64,000 nucleotides of DNA from Trichoplax adhaerens (Eukaryota; Placozoa; Uniplacotomia; Trichoplacea; Trichoplacidae), in NCBI RefSeq assembly GCF_000150275.1, contig NW_002060943.1:7820066-7884065 (forward strand), written 5' to 3'. Below the pieces are notes generated by a model. The model made no database searches. It was not told the DNA's origin and worked only from the letters and a program-made list of their open reading frames with translations. The position numbers and the translations under genes were made by a program. The stretch's first letter is position 1; every line of letters begins with the position of its first letter. This document shows, piece after piece, positions 49,101 through 61,600 of this stretch.

Positions 49101-51029
49101 AACTTCTATGATAGTTCCTGCAGGTTCACATCCTAATTATCATGTAATTAATCAATCTTTAAGCTTGGAATGTTAAACAATTTATAATAGTAGACATAAA
49201 TCTATGAATTGTACAGTATATTTCAACCTGGAACAAAAGGTAGTTCAGGACGTTCTTGATATAGTCCCATCGATTTTAGAATATCTGCATAATTGATGCC
49301 ACAATATTCGACTTTTATTCTCACCTGTATAAAATAGGAGATGGAATTGAAGATTACAGTAACTTTATCTTTACTAATAATAATTAATTTAAAAGTTTCT
49401 AACTGGCTAATCGTTTCTCTCGTATTAACTTGCCATAATTCAATTTATTCGTGTACAATCGATAAATTACAGCAGCTATCCACTATGGCATTACTTATCG
49501 TATGCAGTAAGATTAAGATTAAAAGTACTAACAACTCTTACAGATTGATTTAATTCACCTAACGTGAATGCACTAGATACAGTACATCGATTACAGAACT
49601 ATCACTGTCCTTTATCGACCTCGCTATTTTGCAATGGCTGACGAGATAAATCTTTCATAACCAGAGGCTTCTTCAGCTCTTCGCATACGACCGCCTGATA
49701 CGAGCCACCGGAGGTATCGATCATTGATAGATTTGTCTTGGATGCAGACCTAAAAGANNNNNNNNNNNNNNNNNNNNNNNNNNNNNNNNNNNNNNNNNNN
49801 NNNNNNNNNNNNNNNNNNNNNNNNNNNNNNNNNNNNNNNNNNNNNNNNNNNNNNNNNNNNNNNNNNNNNNNNNNNNNNNNNNGTGGATAAAGCCATTGCT
49901 GCCGATGAAGAGTAGCGTAAGATTTAATACCGAATTAAATAATTGACAATCACAAGAGGAGATCACTTAACTTTATTGACAAAAGTATAATACCGAAATT
50001 CTTTTCATCTTTATTGACCTTAAGTTGAAGATATGACCTCGAGATTCTAGCCAAAACAGAATCCGAAATCACGAGTACGTATGTACGAATATGTTCGCAC
50101 GATTTGCACTACTGAAAAAGCACAGTAGTGTACAGTATTCGTTCGTAGCTCTCGATGGGATTGTGAATATTGCTACTCATACTAATTATCCACTCACGCG
50201 ATATTTTCCAATCAATAAAGTCAATAAAGAGACTGGCACTAAATTCTATAGTGTATTATACGAATTCAGTAGTTAAGCTTTGAACTCGTAGATGCAAGTT
50301 GCAATGTTGCATACACTATTAAATTATGTATTACAGGATTTATTGTCTCAGTAAAAATCACTCTCGTAAATCCTGCAGGAAATTCTGTATGGGTGCTTGC
50401 TATCCTGTTGCTGTTACTGTGAATTAGATTTTTCTTTTCTTTTTTTACCTTTATGATCAATACTACAGCATAGTACTTGTAGTTTTGTGCTGTACAGTAC
50501 TGTAACCTACCATAGTGAGATAGTAATTCGTGATGGGCTAAGCATACGGTAATTTAATGAAAATGCGTTATTGATCGACCAGTTTTCTGGTTGATTACGC
50601 TGATTATGTTATCTATTATAGAATTTTATTTGATTTAAACATTACATCTACAATCAAGGCTTTACTTGAAATGAATAGATAGCAAATAGATAGTAACTCA
50701 CAAATACGTGCCTGAAATAATTTCTACTTATTTTATTAACTTCGCTAACCGAATCTGTATATCTAGCCGTGCGTTAAATATATAATTTACACCAGGGTTT
50801 GAAAATACTAATTTGTACACATTATTAATTCAGAGTTAAACAGTGCTACAGAGCAAAACTATTAACTGCGCCATAAGCACCAAGAAATGAAATCATACGC
50901 GATCATACCTGTTAATCCTTGTATCCTGGCTCGCATATAAGAGATATCTTGATTGAAAAAGTTCTTCAATTGCGGTACTATTGCAGAAGATGGTGTGACA
51001 ACTTGGCGGCGTACAATTGCTATTGCCAT
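46101..51029 (-). CDS. Quinone oxidoreductase-like protein 2, copy B
   Basis: Paralogue of the preceding gene, on the opposite strand. Certain exons: one ending at 49620, then 49324-49228, 49132-49074, 48663-48598, 48486-48377, 48276-48096, 47928-47846, 46946-46889, 46704-46665, 46539-46526, 46400-46284 and 46172-46101. Landmarks are YQAVVCEELKKPLVMKD, INYADILKSMGLYQERP, the cofactor loop ETVLVSGAAGSVGLAAVD, MIDNVGGD, KNVSVIGLFWGSN and GRKSTGKVLLCPNH. A probable first exon is 51029-50909 (MAIAIVRRQVVTPSS, basic and mitochondrial-like). Its phase does not join directly to the exon near 49750, whose acceptor region abuts a 125-base gap, so an exon may be missing. The fold and cofactor motifs look intact. 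The introns are longer and more AT-rich than in copy A. Confidence 0.9.
49758..49882. other. Assembly gap (125 N) inside QORL2 copy B
   Basis: 125 unknown bases just upstream (in gene orientation) of the exon encoding YQAVVCEEL. The gap may conceal an acceptor, a small exon or a repeat, and prevents a complete N-terminal model. Confidence 0.95.
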
Positions 51030-51994
51030 TGTCTATTCTATTTTATGTTTCAAATTTGAACAAAATGGTAACTCAAAAAGGAATGATGTAAGAAAGGCAA
51101 GTAGCAACAGTAGACTCGGAAACAATTAGCTTACAGTACAACAAGAGATTTATACTTCTGAAAGTAATATTTTTAATAAGCCTGCCTACAAGGTGTATTG
51201 CAGCTTTGTTAGATCAAATGTTATAAACAATTTTAAAAGACTTAATAACTGAACTAATTAATGAGATGCAAACGGCAAACTACCTCTTGCGGTAGTGATA
51301 GTTACCGTTCTTGATTCGTGATATAAATAGATATTTATTTATTTATTTATTTATAAATTTATTGCTGTTGTCCTACTGTTCAATGTAAGATTGTGAATTC
51401 AATCGTCCATGATTATGTGGATAATTAATTCATATGATCATGCAAAATAGGGTAATAATAATCATTATAATTACAAACTTTATTTTTTATAATTGAAAAG
51501 AAAAATGGAAATGGCTGCAGTTAGTTTTTTTTTTTTTATGAAATGATGTCACCACGATTGTCGGATATTGTATACGGTAAAGACAGACTGACGGATTTGG
51601 CAACTTTGAAAACGCACTTTGACTCCAGGGAATGGAAAGAGTGGTCTCCTCCTACAGTACATTGTACACTAGTGTACAGTACTAGACCATGAGATGTACT
51701 GTAATGAAACACTTGGACGGTGCGGTCTGGGGCGGTACGGTACTCTATCGGACCTGATCGCATACAGCACAGTATACTACCTCGAAACGTAACCACATCC
51801 TATATAGAATCAATCACCTTATAGGATTTAATATGGATAGAACGTACGGATTGTATACTACAGTCCATCTAGTTGAAACAAAGCAGCAAGCCATTCCTAG
51901 TTCTCATTCACGGCAAAAATCCACTGGAAGTTATTTAATTAAAAGATTGGTGGAGAATTGTAATTGGAAATAAAGATTCCTGATATCTAGCATC
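51030..51994. other. Divergent upstream region between QORL2 copy B and LAMTOR4
   Basis: Contains a TTTA tetranucleotide run near 51331-51360, a T-tract at 51526-51538, and TACAGTA/GTACA words with a short palindrome (CACTAGTG) at 51652-51715. These may serve either gene. A 47-codon frame starting at about 51833 is unrecognised. Confidence 0.4.
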
Positions 51995-52910
51995 ATGGTA
52001 TACGATATTCATCATGTCAGATCAATGCGTAGAACCATACTACAGTAAAATGCACACGCAAGTTTGCAACAGTTTTTACAGCATGGATAAATAGATAATT
52101 ATTCCTTTTTTAATTAATGGACTTGTTATCATCATCATTCTATATTTGAATCAACTTATCCGATTTCTGTTATAAGGCGACTCTTCCTCAAGGATTAGAT
52201 AAAATAAAGAATCAACTTGGCTATTTAGTTGTTGATATGGACGAGAATATTTTAGCGGTGAGAAAATGAATCAATATTCTTCTTATACTCGTAGACTTCA
52301 ATCATTCTATACAGTATACTTGACAGCTCATTCTCGAAGAAACCAACGCAATTTCTCTATTATCATCAAGTAATCGTAATCATACTGTATACTAGTATTA
52401 ATATGTTTCCATTTTTAGTCAGTAAAGTGATCATGATTGCCTAATGGCAAAAAAAGTAGGCTCAGTCTTATAGACTGCGAATAGTCCATGGCACATTCGC
52501 TTCATTAAATAGTAAAAATACTCTTATACGGTAATTTGTTGCCAAATGAATCGCAATGAAATAGTTTTCTTTATAACAAATATCGACACAGTCATCAGGA
52601 GAACTCAATAATGACGGTAAAGCGGCATCAACAGCGGTGGACATGATTCGATTGGTGAAGAAGTATTTACAAATGTCTAATGGTGAAACCTATGATGACT
52701 TTAAGAGGATAAGCAGTACGTTGACCATGACGCCATAATCATAGTAGCTTGTTGCCATGTTAAAGAAATGTCTTTGTTAATTTAGTGATAGCTCTGAACT
52801 AATATCATTTTTCTAATGTATAACCACCACTAGTTACATCAGGCGAAATTGTACATCAAATTACTGCAAGCGATGGCAAGATTTACGTCAGCAAGCAGTC
52901 TCTGCATTGA
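51995..52910 (+). CDS. LAMTOR4: Ragulator subunit LAMTOR4
   Basis: LAMTOR4 is a roadblock-fold subunit of the lysosomal Ragulator scaffold that anchors Rag GTPases for mTORC1. Three exons are secure: 52177-52257 (ATLPQGLDKIKNQLGYLVV), 52592-52715 (SSGELNNDGKAASTAVDMI...FKRIS) and 52834-52910 (TSGEIVHQITASDGKIYV, ending SKQSLH). Order and motifs follow human LAMTOR4 (LTQGLERIPDQLGYLVL, SSGDLENDEQAAS, FKRLSV), including the total of about 95 residues. The proposed first coding exon is only the ATG at 51995-51997, immediately followed by GTATAC, which would give MATLPQG. This is plausible by phase but unproven. Confidence 0.88.
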
Positions 52911-54088
52911 GATTCTACCATATCCTGCATTCTATTCATCCAACAAAATAAGCCAATTGTAAACGTTGCAATAAGATGCATCTATTTCTAATGGATGAAG
53001 ATCATGCAACAATAATTTTACCACTTTGAACTATGTATCTGGTTAAGACGCGTAACCTATGAAGCTAAAATTTAATGGATATACTGTAATTTACAAGTTT
53101 TCGTTCTATTCGCCGTATCCGGCCGGTATGTGGCACATACTTGTGTTTATGGAGCAAAAAGGAGTATTGATATTACCTGGGACAATGTAAATTCCCGATT
53201 AACAGTTCCTGAATACCAGTTATACTTGCAATTATACAACCTTACATACCCTTGATGTCTATTTCAAGTAATTTATTTTGTCTAGCTTTGTCTTTAAGAA
53301 ATAAAGATGTAAATGTAAGAACTGTTATAATTACAGTACGTACTCGTATAGTATATGCAACGGTATATCTAAATCATTGTTCACTGTACCAATAGAATTT
53401 GTAAACCGAATTGATATTGTATAATGCATAAGATTTACTTGCATCTAGATTCATTTCCCATCTATTTGTAACAATGAATTGATATTTCTTAGTGTAAATG
53501 AAAATTTTCGGACAATCTAGTAAATGTTTAATGCACTTTGTGACCTTTGAGTTAAACTATTTTCATATCGACATTATTGACCATATCACTGACTCGAAAA
53601 TTTTTTCTGAGCAGCTTCATGTCGGCAACAAATCATTAGGCTGTAATCTTAATATTCGAATTATAACATGAATTACAAATACTGTAACAACATTTTTACT
53701 GAAATAAATAGAATTATCGACCAGTATCTATGGCTGTTAACATTAATTATGCCTTTGAGAGAAATAAAACATGTAAGTTGTTAAGTATTCATAGTATTAT
53801 TTCTTGTCTTTCTTTAATACATATATACTGTATATTCATCTGATGACATATTATGTAGTTACATAATATTAGCATGCCTACTTATACGAAATATCCTTCC
53901 ATAGTAGACTATAACACCATTCTATAATATATTATTATGCTCGTACAGTTAGTAGTTTGATCAAGCTGCGAAGAATAGGATCCTTCTACATAGTACCTGA
54001 TCATGTATATTCATTGTTAATCGGAGGATACGAAACCCGAATCACTAGAATCATGTCCCCACGAAAGATACTTGCGTATTATAGCTTT
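52911..54088. other. Intergenic region between convergent LAMTOR4 and TMEM126-like gene
   Basis: AT-rich, with a possible LAMTOR4 poly(A) signal near 53299. No exon recognised. A 73-codon frame at 53957-54178 is mostly the antisense of the TMEM126-like ORF. Confidence 0.5.
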
Positions 54089-54523
54089 TTAAGCAAGATA
54101 TCTACCTTTCCATTTGCGATCAGCATAGAAACCACCAATCGCAACCTGCAATGTACTACATCCAATAACAAATCCTAATAACGGATTTACTTTTATAGGC
54201 TGAGTAAGTAATTTCAAGATCGCACTTCGATTTGAGCTAGTAAAAAGCCACACCAATGACGGGATAACACTACCACTAACGATCGTAGTAGCAGATCCAC
54301 GCACCAAAGCACAAGCAGGGCAGAATAATTGACCTTGCTCAATAGGTACATCAACCAACTTAATCCAGCACCAACGACTAACACCCCAAGTAGCAAATCC
54401 AGAGCAAAGTATTACTGCTCCTTTGACAACTGGAACGCCGCTAATATTCTTCATAACATAAACTCCGGTGTATAAAGTGCTTACAATACCATTTAAAGCT
54501 GCAATTTTATCGCCAGTATTCAT
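54089..54523 (-). CDS. TMEM126-like mitochondrial inner-membrane protein
   Basis: An uninterrupted 144-residue frame. TMEM126A/B are multi-pass proteins of the mitochondrial inner membrane that assist respiratory complex I assembly. The family's central signature is visible: an acidic/Gly segment then C-P-A-C at 68-71 (IEQGQLFCPACALVRGSATT), corresponding to the human D-x-x-C-E-T-C-T-x-x-R-S-G motif, followed by VSGSVIPSLVWLF. Hydrophobic stretches lie at about 30-48, 74-94 and 114-132. The N-terminus GDKIAALNGIVSTLYTGVYV matches the family's alternating pattern before TM1. It is shorter than human TMEM126A (195 residues), mainly at the N-terminus. In-frame stops upstream support the ATG at 54523. 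It has no introns. The A versus B type cannot be decided. Confidence 0.75.
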   Translation of the reverse strand: MNTGDKIAALNGIVSTLYTGVYVMKNISGVPVVKGAVILCSGFATWGVSRWCWIKLVDVPIEQGQLFCPACALVRGSATTIVSGSVIPSLVWLFTSSNRSAILKLLTQPIKVNPLLGFVIGCSTLQVAIGGFYADRKWKGRYLA

Positions 54524-57500
54524 TTTATCTCATCGGATTTTGGACCAAAACCATAGGAACCCAAATCTATAAAGCAGAAAAGTCTACGTATGAAACAAAG
54601 CTCAACCTACGCAACACAGTGCAATCATAGATAGCTAAAAGGAAATCAAGATAATGTAAAAGTAATACTGGCTATTTTGGGCAATATTACAAATCTACAG
54701 TAGCTTGTAAGCGTGATAGCCTTAACCAAAGCCTACTAGATACTTTACCGAAAGCGTCAAGTGGTCTATGCCTTTAACCTTCGAAACTGCTCATACGTAT
54801 ACATTGAACAATACTTGTAATTTGTAACTTTGCTGTATGTTAAAGTTAACTGAAGGATGGAAAAATAGAAGACAATGAATTACCACATTTTACAGACACA
54901 TTCCACTATAAAATAAATAAATTAACGATACTATGCTGGTAAAGAATATCGTATAGTACCATACATTGCATGCGGCAATGACGAAAATTTACTCCATTTG
55001 CTTCTATCGTTATTTCCACCATGAGATAGAAAGGATCTTTTTATCACTACGATTGCCACAGCGAATCAGCATAATACGACTGTGTAAAACAAAATCTATA
55101 GCATTACACTATATACCAACTGTAACTACTCCATTTCTTTATCTTACTTTACAGTAATTTGGTGGTGGAGAACTGTGATAGGCTGTTATTCGTGCGCATC
55201 TTTCAACATTTCTATTCTAAGGAGTAGCGTTGGATTTCATTTTAATTTTCTGCAAATTCGTTACCTTATTACTCTTGCATTGATATAGAAAGAGTTAATA
55301 CATCATCAGAGCCATCAACCATCATAGAACTAATCATCATTCGTGATGCCTTGAAAGACTATCGTTGCCTAACAGCTTTGCCAAATCATCCAGATCTACA
55401 CAAGTAAATGAGCTCAAGGCTCAATGGAGTCCCAGCAATATTGCAGAGTGTCGACTATCGAGTACAGTTGAAAATGAAGTTTAGTCCAGCAGTGTTATGG
55501 CCTGCAATCACTATTAGTACGCATAGTGCATCCTGTAACAACAACTACTGTAAACTGCATTGTACAGCGTACAGACTACAGTATCGTGTACACTAGATGG
55601 CGAGCCTTTAGGCAAAATAGTACAATTTTGTCTGGTAAAACTATAGGTAAAACTACTATCCAGGACGTCCATTCGTCATCACCTACTAGTTACTATCTTC
55701 TATAGTTCTATAAATTTAACAGAAATAAAATTAGCTGCTAACTGATCTATGAGATAATTTCATGAACTCTTTCGTTAACTGCATATGTAATAAGATTGCA
55801 TTAAGGCAAATGACTACCATTTCTCTATGCATGCGCGTAAAATTGATTAATTGGATACCTTCGCATGTTTATGCTATACAGTAGCTGGGTGCCATTAGAC
55901 ACATTCAATTGTTAGGAATAAGATCATCCTATTTATTTAATCCTTGATTCTATATATTTTTATATATCATTCAACAAATTATGTCACACTATTAACACTC
56001 ACACCATATTGCACAGTACGTAGATTCGAAACCTGAATTTAAAATAGCTGATACTCATGGAATCCTTGCTTATAATATTAAGCAATAAACTGTGGTGTAT
56101 AAGTTAGTTTTGATTTAACTTTAACATGTACTGTATACTCGTATATGCGTAAAACACAGTTACTTCAGAGACAGTATATTTCAAATTATTATACGCCAAC
56201 AATCAATAAATTTTACAAAGCTCTCCTTTATGCTTAGATTGATTTATAAATGTTTATGATCTTAATTAAATAATGGTCTCCAATGAGCTATTACTGATAC
56301 ATTATATAGTAAACAAAGTAAAATGAACAGCACCTTCGATTGATTAATGATCAACGAGGCAATCATAAACGAATTCGACCAAAACATTCCTTTATAAAAT
56401 AGTCCAAAGTTCATATTATTATTTCTAGTATGAGTGCAATTACAGAATCCATGAAACTTTGTAGCGAAACACCACTATTAAATATACGGTCATATATCAT
56501 GTAAGAAAGGAAGGATTTACAGAAAGTATATACTTCGATTAGAGGCGTGCTTACTACTTCAATATAAATGCAGTGCATAAGAATCCTCAAGTTTAACACC
56601 TGGTAGTCATGTTTACGCAAATAATATTACTATAAAAGTGTAACTGTAATAAATCCGAACGTAGAACAGTATAACTTTGAATGATAAAACGTCAATAAAA
56701 TCCAAGTTAATGCTCATTAAGGTCAAAAATATTAATTAAAATCAGATAATGATTAGCATTAAATAGTTAACCATCATAATAAAACTAGAACTTGGGAGCT
56801 ATCTGCACGACTAATACATGTCAACAATTATACTGTGGGTTCCGAAGTATGCGGAAATGATTAAAGTTTACATTATCAAAGACAGTGTTGTATTATATCT
56901 CTCACAAACTTGAGTTTTAGATTGCGTAAAATTTGAATGTACCGTACGATAGAACATTAAATAACGCCACCGTAGGATTGTAGTTAATAACTTATTGACA
57001 TTCTATAATAATAAGGGCAATGTCATACTTCTTAAGCTTAAAATACGTATAATAATAAACATTAAAGATCTTACTTTTATGTAAATTGCACGTACCCTGC
57101 TACGTACAACTAACAATCGACACAGAGCATCTTTGTGTGAAATACCAATTTAAATTTATATTGATATTATTTCACTAAACATGATAGTACTCTGAGAATG
57201 ATATAAATATACAATTATACATGTACCTATAAAATATATCACGCCATTATAGCTTCAAACTGTAAAAAGCCATACTATATCGCATAAAAATATAAACAAA
57301 TATGTATCTTTCTCAAGCTCTCATTTATATAAGATCAATATAGCTCTAGAATAAGTTTCTAAATATAGATAGTTTTATACATCACCAATGAAAATAAATA
57401 CTCAAATCTATCGTATGCAAAGTAAGCAATAACCTAATCCCATTTTGCACCCGACACTCGTTTATGGAACTTTAAATAACGTAGATTTTCTCTTCATAAT

Positions 57501-58682
57501 GGAAGAAAATCTCCTTTTAAACGAAGATACAAGGCGATATTGTAATCAAACCTTGTTCTCGTTAGGATTAAATAAAATATCATCCCTTGCTCTAGAATCA
57601 TTACATAAGTAAATCATACTATATGTAAATCTCAAGACTGCAATGAAATCGTCACGTGATGTTCCATGCCGATGAATAATACATCATAAGTGAGTAATAT
57701 CGGTAAGAACATATTTATGGTAGCAAGACAATGACAAGTCAATAAAATATTTCGCAACTGGATGAATTAAATCAAAAGTACAGCCTCGTCAACGTAACTT
57801 CAGAAAGCCATGCCCAGATGTAAATATTGTAGAAAAGTTTAACGCAGCGTGTGGTACGTTCAACAAGAATCTTACCCTGCATTAAGTAGCAAAACGCCAA
57901 ATTAAATGCAAACAACGGAGATTCTATAATTGACACTAGAACGGACATAATAATTGAAGGAAATATATAAGTATTTTCTGATTAGTTATTTATCTTTACG
58001 TACTGATAGAAAATGAAAATCTGATTATTGTTATGTCATAATAATGGGTACAGTACTAGCTATTTCAAAAATGAATAGCTTCCATGTTTTAATTCCATAT
58101 CAATATAAATAGATCGATATAACAAGATATGGTGCATAGAACGGTCTAGACATACCCCCAAATTAGCAATGCGCATAGGGATTATCATATTATCCTAGAA
58201 TAAAGTGCCTACCTTAATCTATTGACAGCTAGTACGGCCTCCTGTCATAACAGATAATAACCACACACAAATATATATCTATATATATATATATATTATA
58301 ATATGTACTCATTATAGATGAGCTCAATATTATATGATGAAAATAACATAACATAACAACACAGTGATAGATCATTTATTGTCTATCATCCAGTGTCTAA
58401 TATTCTAGACGTGAAGTCCTGACGTTAATAAATATAATAAACATCAATACCCCCAACTGAGCATTCCTTGAATTGTATCTATAGTAACTTGTACTATAGA
58501 CTCTAGCCATTTCAGTCATCATGGGGAAAGCGGTCCTACTGTCAATACATTTTCCCAGTGATATTAGTTACTGTAGTTGTATTTAAGAACACGTTAGGGC
58601 GGAATCAATTTTGATTTTATTACTTTACAGCAGGGAATACGGACAGTTCGTAAGAAATCGATTTTATCAATCTTCTTCGAAA
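54524..58682. other. Long intergenic region before the ABCC gene
   Basis: About 4.2 kb of strongly AT-rich DNA with no supported gene. A short stretch at 55500-55590 is rich in CTGTA/TACAG words. A TA dinucleotide run lies at about 58270-58298. Short open frames at 54966, 55408 and 56411 show no family resemblance. Confidence 0.5.
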
Positions 58683-61600
58683 ATGCAGCCAATCAAGATG
58701 GATAGATTGTCTGAATGCCGTCAAAGCATACGGACTACAATCGATGATGAAGAAATTTTAATGTGAGTTAAATATATGACATGTAACAAGAGTTAAAAAG
58801 ATAGCAAAGTAAATTTTTTATTGCTATACCTGTAACTGAATAGAAACGAATGATAGACCAAGTTTACGTTTTGAATAATTAATTTATTCTAGAAAACTAT
58901 CAGTATAACAAATGTTTTAACGATAATCTTGTTATCGAAGGGGTAATTGTAACATTTTGATTTCCTTCATTAAAATCCGTAACTAATTAAGGTCATGAAA
59001 AGATGTAATAGTGCTGAGCTATTAAAACATCTAAACAATTACATAGCATTCTTGGCTATATCTATCAACAGTAAGATTAACTAAAGATCATAGTACAACT
59101 TCTACACTTCTAGCTATCAAAGCCTATTAACTAACTTAATATAAACATGGCAATGTTCATAATCGGATAATGCTTATAAACTAATCTAGGATTTGCGCAT
59201 CTAATGATTTAGATAATAGTTTCCTTTGGAGATGTTGTTTTTATGTAATTTATTTACGTCCTACGATAGAATCTGACCTATTTGAGATAAGTATAATACT
59301 ATAATTTCAACTATTATGTTACTGATGTGAAAACTGAGCAAAATGTATCAGAGTATCAAATTTAGCTCTTTGAAATAAATCATAGTAAGATTCTGCTCTA
59401 TTTTTTACTCATCTATCGGCAAGTAAATCGGAAGGCAAAATAATTTACTCGTATATTAACTCAATAGGAAATGAATATCATTCCTAATATCATAAGCAAA
59501 GGTCTTTGTTTAGCACATTTTAACTTCCTACTTGTAACAAAATTTATGACTAAGCAGGAGACTCGTGTCGACAGTCATAATTACGCGGTAACAGAAGATT
59601 TGTGGACAGTATTATATCATTCACTATTACTCTGCTGACCGAGTGATTCTATTCTTTTAAATAGTATTGATTGAATTTCATCAACAAGACAATGCAGAAT
59701 TGGTATATCCACAAATATTTTTATTAAATCCATTATGCCGCATTTTATACTGTGTAATAGAATCAGCTCGCGTTAGGTGAGAAACAACTGAAAGTCTATC
59801 CATGACTCATCGGAAAAACCTAAACAATGAAACTTAATGGCTAAATTTTACTCATCTACCTTTATATTCTAATATGGTTTGCTTTTAAACCTATTTTTAT
59901 CATCTATCTAGTAACGCATAAGATCCTATCCTTGCGCAATTATGAAAAGCCTCTTTCTAACTAATTTGCTTTTACTGTATCATGTATTAACATTACTATC
60001 CCATTATCCAATCTTAGTTCAGTAAGCGACAGCAATACATCAGTTGCACAAACAAAAGGATATAAGAATATTGTTTAGGAATATAAATATTGTTTTATTG
60101 CTACATAAAATGTCTGATTTAACAAACACTTAAAGAATACGAAGCCGGTAAGCGTAAAGAGTTTTTTATAGGCAGTCAAGGATTAATTCTACTTTAGATA
60201 TACAAAAGCTTTCGTATTAAGACGGTAAAAGAAAAATTACCAAATCTTACAGCCAAGCAACAAGTGCTTAACTAGAGCAAACTTGTACAGTTTGATACAT
60301 TCATTTAAAAAATTGCAACCATTTAACTGACCCTACAATGTATGATATTGCACGTATAAAATAATACAAGTTATGGCCCTGGCTATAAAATGCTTTCTAA
60401 GCAATGTCACTATTTTCTGATTGGCACTTATACTATAGTGATCGCCATTATTTACAAACTTAAAATTTGTACTCGGATAGCTATAGTGTATGTGTCTTTT
60501 ACTTAGTAAATTCCTGCTGGCATCTGAAACATTACAAGCTATAAAACTAGCTGATTTCCCTATATGACAAAATGACTAATCATTTTTTAATTTCCAGATA
60601 GCGCAGATCCTGATCTAATTTCATAAATAATAATCAATAGTAAACTAATGCTTATGCTTATATTTAAAATGTATTTCTCTCAGTGCAGTAATTACTATTT
60701 CGATGCGTTATAATTATTTTCTAATGTATAGTAAACATTTAATCAAAAAGTGAATAATAAAAAGTTTATTAATTATTGTCCCACAGCACCATCTCATCAA
60801 TTTTATGTCTAATTAATATTTTGGTTTGAATTATTTTACTCTGCTTTGCTCATTAAATGTTGTGAAAAGTTTACCTGTTTTATTGTCAAAGTATTCATTT
60901 CTCTCTATTGATTACTACATTTATTTAGAACCCGAGTAGCTCCGTACGCCAGGGCTAATTTTTGGCAGTTATTAACTTTATCATGGATGACCCCTCTGGT
61001 ATGGCTGGGCTACAAACGACCTATAGAAATGGAAGATTTAGGACACTTACCAGCTGTTGATTCCTTTGATGCCAATATTAACCAATTCCAGATATTATGG
61101 GATAAAGAGGTAGCAGCACATGGAATCGAAAAGGCTTCTTTGGGTCGAGTTTTATTTCTTCTTGTGCGGAAAAAATTGCTAAAAACATTTTTGATTTACT
61201 GTCTTGTTCTTACCTGCACAGTTTTGGGACCAGTAAGTATTTTAATCAAGATTTTACTAAATAGTTATCTTCATATTTGATGATTTGCTGATTTACTTTC
61301 AGCTACAATCCACTTCATAAAATTTTATTAGATTCATAGAGAAAGGTGTCGATAAATTGATTCTTTGACATGCAGTCTACTATAATCGAGATTGATTAAA
61401 TTAAGCGAGAATGTCAAATTTAAACACATACTACATCTAATACGAGTAAGAGCAATAGATATGCTGCATACTCATAAGCTTATAAATACAAATACACCTA
61501 AGTGATTAACTGACAAAATGGGTTATCAATTGAGCAACGTCTTCTTTACCTCTAATCAACATCTTACCTACTCATAAATTGTAGTAGTAGCAACGCTTTG

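Noticed and set aside
49341-49553. 70-codon plus-strand frame
   Set aside because: Lies in an intron of QORL2 copy B, opposite strand, with low-complexity hydrophobic content.
53957-54178. 73-codon plus-strand frame near 54 kb
   Set aside because: Overlaps the TMEM126-like gene in antisense and has no family resemblance.
58270-58300. TA-rich run as an origin or regulatory site
   Set aside because: A simple dinucleotide microsatellite in AT-rich DNA; nothing else supports function.
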